From the NCBI GenBank assembly GCA_910586955.1, contig CAJUMM010000097.1, forward strand, positions 1 to 9,692: a stretch of 9,692 nt of DNA, written 5' to 3'. Each line of letters begins with the position of its first letter. Position 1 is the first letter of the stretch. The position numbers and the translations under genes are program-made. Source of the stretch: an uncultured Lachnospiraceae bacterium (GTDB taxonomy: Bacteria; Bacillota; Clostridia; Lachnospirales; Lachnospiraceae). Of this stretch, positions 5,796 through 9,692 are shown piece by piece. The notes below the pieces were generated by a model, which did not search any database, was not told the origin of the DNA, and saw only the letters and a list, made by a program, of their open reading frames with translations.

Positions 5796-8257
5796 AGCTT
5801 TCTTCATTCCGAAAACGAAATTGCAAATTTCTGATTATCTTTGTCTCAGGCCTGGTGTTCTTTCCGGCATTTTTTCTGATGGAAAACTATGTGGCCGGGC
5901 AGACGGCTAACCCGGCCCTCCGCCTTTGCATCAACGAAGTCTGCACCTGTAATCCGGGTACAGGCAGGGAAGGCTATACCTCATATGAGGACTATATTGA
6001 GCTCTATAACCCTACGGACCAGGAAATCTCCCTGGAAAACATGTACCTTTCCGATACAAAAAAGAATTACACTCTGGCTCCTCTGCCTGAGGATGTAATC
6101 GAACCCGGCGGCTATTATGTACTATACGCTTCCGGTACTGCAAAATCCCCGGAGGAGGAATGCTGTCCATCGCTGCCTTTCCGTCTCTCCGGGGAAGAAT
6201 CCCTGTATCTCTGCTACTGTGAGGAACCTTCCGGAAGTCCCCTCCGTCTGTTTCTGGCAGACTCCGTCTTTCTTCCGTCCCTTCCTCCCAACGCCGTGTA
6301 CGCCCGGAAGGAAGACGGCGGGAATGAGTTTGCGGCTATGCGCCCCTCTCCCGGATGTTCCAACAGCATTTCTACTCTCGTTTTAGGGGATCCTGTATTG
6401 TCGGCAGAAAGCGGTTTCTACGAGACCCCTTTCTCTCTTACCCTCTCTTCACCGGAAGGCTTTACTGTCCGCTACACCCTGGACGGAAGCGAGCCCTCCT
6501 TTGATTCCCCCATCTTCACGGAGCCGCTGATTCTGTCTGATCCCAGCCCTTCGGAAAACCGGTACTCCGCCCGGGAAGATATTGCCGCCCCGATTACCGC
6601 TTATGCCGCTCCCTCCGATCCGGTGGACAAAGCCGTGATCCTGCGCGCCGCCGCCTTTGATGAAAAGGGCAATTACAGCAACACCGTCACAGCCTCCTAT
6701 TTTATCGGCTTTTGCGAAAAAGAAGGCTATGATGATATTTCCATTCTCTCTATCACAGCAGAGCCGGAAGATCTTTTCGGCTCCGACAGAGGTATCTATG
6801 TCCTGGGTTCCCGGTATGACGATGCCCGGGAGGCTCTCCTGGTTTCCCCGGACATGATCTGGACACAGCTTCTTGACTACACCAATTACAACCTTTCCGG
6901 ACCGGACTCCGAGCGAACCGCCCATCTGGACTTTTTCGGTACGGATCACTCCCTGGCTCTCACCCAGGAATGCGGAATCCGCATACGGGGAAACGAATCC
7001 CGGAGCTTCCCCCAGAAAAGCTTTTCTCTCTTTTCCCGCAGCCGCTATGGGGCTAAAACTTTCACTCCCGGTTTTATTGAAAATGAATTTTCCTCTTCGG
7101 ATATAATTTTAAATACGAGCCAGGATCTGAAAAAGGTATTTTTCTTTTCCCTGGTGAATGACCGGGAAGCCGCCGTCCAGCAATATCTTCCCTGCCAGGT
7201 ATTTCTCAACGGGGAATACTGGGGCATGTACTATCTGATGGAAAAATACTCCGCCGAATGGATAGGGGAAGTCTACCATCTGGATCCGGAAAATATCCTT
7301 CTTATCAAAGCCACCCGGGAAGTCCAGGACGGCAACCCGGAAGATATTTCCCGATTCCGGGAACTCCGTGACTATCTAACCCTGGATATGTCCGATCCGG
7401 AAATCTATGAAGGCCTTCTGGAACAGATGGATATGCAGAGTTTTATTGACTGGATGTGTATCAACATTTATATAGCCAACACAGACAGCAAGCCTTTGGG
7501 CGGCAATGTATTCACCTGGCAGGCCACTGTTCCCGACGGCAGCAGCTACGGTGACGGGAAATGGCGGTGGATGCTCTATGATCTGGATTCCTCCCTGGGA
7601 GTGGGTATCCAGCTTCCCGATACACCCGCCTACGCCATTGACTCCTTTACCGAGCATGCCGGTTTCGCCCCCTGCGGTTTCCTGGACGACGATCCCATGC
7701 CTGCCCTGATGGAAAACGAAAACTTCCGCCGGCAGTTTGTGCTTACTTTCATGGATCTGGCAAACGAAAATTTCCAGGCTTCCAAAGCCTTGGCTCTGCT
7801 GGATTCCATAGAATCCCGGTATGCCGGCTGTGCGGACAAAAGCTATGCCAGATGGAACACCAATCCCGCAGACCTTCCTTTCCATGAACAGATAGAGGAA
7901 CTGCGCCGATTCTTTACAGACCGTTATGAAGCCATTGTCCCCTGCCTTGCCGAACACTTTTCCCTGGAGGGCAGCCTTGTACCTCTCTCCCTCTCCTCAA
8001 ACATGCCCCAGGGAGGAACCGTAAGGCTCAATACCTTGAGGCCGGATTTGGAAGCCGGGGAATGGACCGGAAATTATTATACGGATTACCCCGTAACCCT
8101 TACGGCCGAAGCTTCTGAGGGATTTGTCTTTCAGGAATGGGAGATCTCCGGCGCCGCTGTCACGGCAGGAGACAATTACTCTGAGAACATACAGATACGG
8201 CTCCGGGATGGAGAAAATCAAGTCCGGGCCGGATCTTTTCAGAACTCCCCTGACTGA
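5792..8257 (+). CDS. Exported CotH kinase-like protein with lamin-tail (LTD) and chitobiase-type domains
   Basis: The 821-residue protein starts with a basic stretch and a hydrophobic segment (about 13-31) that acts as a signal peptide or anchor, so it is probably extracellular. An LTD-like domain follows (about 43-190; INEVCTCN, YEDYIELYNPTDQEISLENMYLSD). A CHB_HEX_C-type domain (about 205-305) contains VRYTLDGSEPSFDSPIF at 226-242. The CotH domain spans about 315-720. It has RIRGNESRSFPQKSF at 397-411, LNGEYWGMYYLMEK at 472-485, NTDSKPLGGN at 563-572 with a kinase-like Asp565/Asn572 pair, and the metal-binding-type YDLDSSLG at 596-603. A beta-rich repeat (about 740-805, VTLTAEASEGFVFQEWE) ends the protein. 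No LPXTG or dockerin is visible. Known CotH proteins phosphorylate spore-coat proteins in Bacillus; multidomain forms are linked to surface or cellulosome proteins. The substrate here is unknown. The start ATG overlaps the yigZ stop and has a GAGGAGG site. Confidence 0.9.
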   Translation: MKLSSFRKRNCKFLIIFVSGLVFFPAFFLMENYVAGQTANPALRLCINEVCTCNPGTGREGYTSYEDYIELYNPTDQEISLENMYLSDTKKNYTLAPLPEDVIEPGGYYVLYASGTAKSPEEECCPSLPFRLSGEESLYLCYCEEPSGSPLRLFLADSVFLPSLPPNAVYARKEDGGNEFAAMRPSPGCSNSISTLVLGDPVLSAESGFYETPFSLTLSSPEGFTVRYTLDGSEPSFDSPIFTEPLILSDPSPSENRYSAREDIAAPITAYAAPSDPVDKAVILRAAAFDEKGNYSNTVTASYFIGFCEKEGYDDISILSITAEPEDLFGSDRGIYVLGSRYDDAREALLVSPDMIWTQLLDYTNYNLSGPDSERTAHLDFFGTDHSLALTQECGIRIRGNESRSFPQKSFSLFSRSRYGAKTFTPGFIENEFSSSDIILNTSQDLKKVFFFSLVNDREAAVQQYLPCQVFLNGEYWGMYYLMEKYSAEWIGEVYHLDPENILLIKATREVQDGNPEDISRFRELRDYLTLDMSDPEIYEGLLEQMDMQSFIDWMCINIYIANTDSKPLGGNVFTWQATVPDGSSYGDGKWRWMLYDLDSSLGVGIQLPDTPAYAIDSFTEHAGFAPCGFLDDDPMPALMENENFRRQFVLTFMDLANENFQASKALALLDSIESRYAGCADKSYARWNTNPADLPFHEQIEELRRFFTDRYEAIVPCLAEHFSLEGSLVPLSLSSNMPQGGTVRLNTLRPDLEAGEWTGNYYTDYPVTLTAEASEGFVFQEWEISGAAVTAGDNYSENIQIRLRDGENQVRAGSFQNSPD

Positions 8258-8270
8258 AAAGATCCGGCCC
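8226..8270 (+). repeat. Perfect 17-bp inverted repeat over the stop codon of the CotH-like gene
   Basis: GGGCCGGATCTTTTCAG (8226-8242) and its exact reverse complement (8254-8270) flank an 11-nt loop. The TGA stop (8255-8257) is in the right arm, so the left arm encodes the last residues of the protein. No T-run follows on either strand, so it is not a classical intrinsic terminator. It may act as a 3' RNA-stabilising stem or as part of a two-hairpin termination region with the stem at 8287-8315. Confidence 0.85.
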
Positions 8271-8280
8271 CTGAGCCACA

Positions 8281-8326
8281 GCAAAAGAGCCCTGCGGAAT
8301 CTCTCCGCAAGGCTCCTGCATTTTTT
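8281..8326. terminator. Bidirectional intrinsic terminator between CotH-like gene and araD
   Basis: GAGCC-C-TGCGGA (8287-8298) pairs with TCCGCA-A-GGCTC (8304-8315) around the loop ATCTC. The plus strand has one C-A mismatch in the stem and a T6 run (8321-8326) after a 5-nt gap. On the minus strand the same mismatch becomes a tolerated U-G wobble, and TTTT follows the stem at once. It most likely ends the ulaE-araD transcript and also stops the plus-strand operon. Confidence 0.8.
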
Positions 8327-9020
8327 ATCTCTTAATCTGCCCGTAATAAGCATTTGCTCCATGCTTTCTTAAAAAATGCTTATCCTGTATCACCTGGGGA
8401 GCCGGAGCTACCCCTGGCTTCAAAAGCTCCGTGCGGCAGGCCATCTTCGCCACTTCCTCCAGCACCACCGCATTGTGTACGGCGTTATCCGCATCCTTAC
8501 CCCAGGTAAAGGGGCCGTGATTGGTACAGAGAACACCGGGAATGTGCATAGGATTCTTTCCCTGGAAGGTCTCGATAATCACAAGGCCCGTATTCTTCTC
8601 ATACTCCCCGTTAATCTCCTCTTCCGTAAGGCTTCTGGCACAGGGAATCTCCCCATAGAAATAATCCGCATGGGTGGTTCCATAACAGGGAATGCTGCGC
8701 CCCGCCTGGGCCCAGGAGGTAGCCCAGGGAGAATGGGTGTGTACAATTCCCCCTACCTCCGGGAACGCCTTGTAGAGCTCCAGGTGGGTAGGCGTATCGG
8801 AAGAAGGATTGTAATCCCCCTCCACCTTATTGCCGTCCAGGTCCATAACCACCATATCCTCCGGCCTGAGCTCGTCATAATCCACGCCGCTGGGCTTGAT
8901 AACGAACAGGCCGGAAGCCCGGTCGATTCCGCTGACATTTCCCCAGGTGTAAGTAATCAGCCCTCTTCTGGGGAGCTCCATATTTGCTTCATAAACCTGT
9001 TTTTTCAGTTCTTCCAACAT
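8325..9020 (-). CDS. araD: L-ribulose-5-phosphate 4-epimerase (AraD/UlaF/SgbE family)
   Basis: This 231-residue class II aldolase-like enzyme interconverts L-ribulose-5-phosphate and D-xylulose-5-phosphate in the cytosol by retro-aldol cleavage with Zn2+. The length equals E. coli AraD. Metal ligands can be placed at Asp75, His94, His96 and His168, from PSSDTPTH (72-79), GGIVHTHS (90-97) and NHGPFTWGK (167-175). The catalytic-type Asp119 lies in GTTHADYFYG (114-123), and a Tyr near the C-terminus sits in KHGANAYYGQ (219-228). TWGNVSG at 25-31 and KPSGVDY at 42-48 bind phosphate and substrate in the family. The start ATG is 2 nt after the stop of the upstream 3-epimerase, and its AAGGAGA site lies inside that gene, so the two are cotranscribed. 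AraD, UlaF and SgbE cannot be told apart by sequence alone; pairing with a UlaE-like gene favours an L-xylulose or ascorbate-type route. Confidence 0.95.
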   Translation of the reverse strand: MLEELKKQVYEANMELPRRGLITYTWGNVSGIDRASGLFVIKPSGVDYDELRPEDMVVMDLDGNKVEGDYNPSSDTPTHLELYKAFPEVGGIVHTHSPWATSWAQAGRSIPCYGTTHADYFYGEIPCARSLTEEEINGEYEKNTGLVIIETFQGKNPMHIPGVLCTNHGPFTWGKDADNAVHNAVVLEEVAKMACRTELLKPGVAPAPQVIQDKHFLRKHGANAYYGQIKR

Positions 9021-9022
9021 CT

Positions 9023-9646
9023 CTATTCATTCTCCTTTTTGTCCAGTAATGCCCGCATGGTACGGTTGGCAAAGAAAAGGTCCTCTCTCCAGTCCTCCTT
9101 GCCCAGATACCAGAATTCCGTCACAAATTTCCGTACTCCCATTGCCCAGGCCGTGTCAATCATAGCCGGGAAATCCACCTGGCCCTCCCCGTACATCATA
9201 TCCCGGAATTTGCCCGGAACCGTCTCTTTCAAGTGCATAGCCACAATATGCCCGTTACAGCTTTTCAGATCCTCCTGCACGTCCGTTCCATAGGAAATCG
9301 CCGCATTGTTAATATTGCCGCAGTCAGGGTAAACATTCAAATACACGGAATTTACCTGTTTCACATAATTCATTGATTTCCCGCAGGTATTCATAAACTC
9401 TGTTTCCATAGTTTCAAAGCCCATAAGAACCCCTGCTTTCGCCGCCATCAGCGTACATTTCTTCAGGTTTTCCCCGAACCGGGCCGCCGTCTCCGGCGTG
9501 GACTCGTCATAATACACATCATAACCGGCAAGCTGGATAATGCGCACTCCCAAATCATCCGCCAGCTGGATGGCTTTCTCCATGATCTCCATTCCCCGTG
9601 CGCAGACGGCCGGATCACTGCTTCCGATAGGATATTTCCGGTGGCC
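9023..9646 (-). CDS. ulaE: L-ribulose-5-phosphate (L-xylulose-5-phosphate) 3-epimerase, UlaE/SgbU-like, N-terminus missing
   Basis: This is a TIM-barrel sugar-phosphate epimerase converting L-xylulose-5-P to L-ribulose-5-P, the substrate of the next gene. The Met at 9592 is internal: reading on upstream in frame adds GHRKYPIGSSDPAVCARG before MEIMEKA, which matches the conserved AHRRFPxGS region of UlaE. About 208 residues are present out of the usual 285, so roughly 75-80 are missing at the N-terminus. Counting from that internal Met, the expected metal ligands are Glu60 (GFETME), Asp90 (VYPDCGN), His120 (AMHLKET) and Glu159 (VTEFW); GYDVYY is at 23-28. The gene stays open into the adapter bases (9647-9692), so a gene caller would attach the false N-terminus PPRSTLFPYTTLFRS. 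It is the upstream member of an operon with araD, 2 nt apart. Confidence 0.9.
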   Translation of the reverse strand, partial: GHRKYPIGSSDPAVCARGMEIMEKAIQLADDLGVRIIQLAGYDVYYDESTPETAARFGENLKKCTLMAAKAGVLMGFETMETEFMNTCGKSMNYVKQVNSVYLNVYPDCGNINNAAISYGTDVQEDLKSCNGHIVAMHLKETVPGKFRDMMYGEGQVDFPAMIDTAWAMGVRKFVTEFWYLGKEDWREDLFFANRTMRALLDKKENE

Positions 9647-9692
9647 AGATCGGAAGAGCGTCGTGTAGGGAAAGAGTGTAGATCTCGGTGGT
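9647..9692. other. Illumina TruSeq adapter sequence (artefact, not genomic)
   Basis: From AGATCGGAAGAGCG to the last base (ending GATCTCGGTGGT) all 46 bases agree, by memory of the published oligo, with the reverse complement of the Illumina TruSeq universal adapter / P5 side. The match starts abruptly in the middle of a conserved coding region, as expected when untrimmed read-through is assembled onto a contig end. These bases should be removed before any analysis. Confidence 0.97.

Noticed and set aside
8226..8270. The 17-bp inverted repeat as an insertion-sequence end or attachment site
   Set aside because: No transposase, integrase, direct repeat or second copy is seen in the window, and the arms face each other across only 11 nt, which fits an RNA hairpin better.
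8376..9293. A 305-codon plus-strand open frame across araD and ulaE
   Set aside because: It lies antisense to two well-recognised epimerase genes and has no family-like sequence of its own.
9023..9592. Taking the Met at 9592 as the true start of the 3-epimerase
   Set aside because: Codons upstream to 9646 match a conserved internal UlaE region, and the barrel would lack its first strands, so the gene is truncated by the contig end.

Overview
The window looks like a metagenomic or draft contig from a Clostridia bacterium, most likely Lachnospiraceae. The reasons are a tRNA-Gln of clostridial type, strong AGGAGG-like ribosome binding sites, near-consensus sigma-A promoters, a small protein resembling the clostridial DUF6514 family, and a multidomain CotH protein of a kind common in gut Lachnospiraceae. 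The taxonomic call is inference. Both contig ends are informative. The left end stops inside a tRNA gene. The right end carries 46 bases (9647-9692) that match the reverse complement of the Illumina TruSeq universal adapter and are not genomic.

Layout. Positions 1-55 hold the 5' part of tRNA-Gln(CUG) on the minus strand with its own promoter. Positions 257-1576 (+) encode a CNNM/DUF21-CBS-CorC membrane protein, driven by a fully consensus promoter and started at TTG. It converges on a minus-strand pair: a class A penicillin-binding protein (2013-4610) followed by ridA (1616-1984). A bidirectional terminator lies between the two units. A divergent intergenic region (4611-4810) holds a promoter for the PBP and one or two promoters for a three-gene plus-strand operon: a DUF6514-like small protein, a YigZ/IMPACT family protein, and an 821-residue exported CotH kinase-like protein with lamin-tail and chitobiase-type domains. 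This operon converges on a minus-strand sugar-phosphate pair: a 5'-truncated L-ribulose/L-xylulose-5-phosphate 3-epimerase (ulaE-like), then L-ribulose-5-phosphate 4-epimerase (araD-like). Two hairpins separate these units.

How the genes work together. The two epimerases would act in sequence, L-xylulose-5-P to L-ribulose-5-P to D-xylulose-5-P, feeding the pentose phosphate pathway. The PBP builds peptidoglycan, and RidA clears reactive enamines. The tight packing of the DUF6514-like, YigZ and CotH genes suggests co-expression but no obvious shared pathway. I see no mobile element, CRISPR array, defence system or clear new system. The most solid unusual observation is the adapter artefact. 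The biologically most interesting items are the domain architecture and operon setting of the CotH protein, and a perfect 17-bp inverted repeat over its stop codon.
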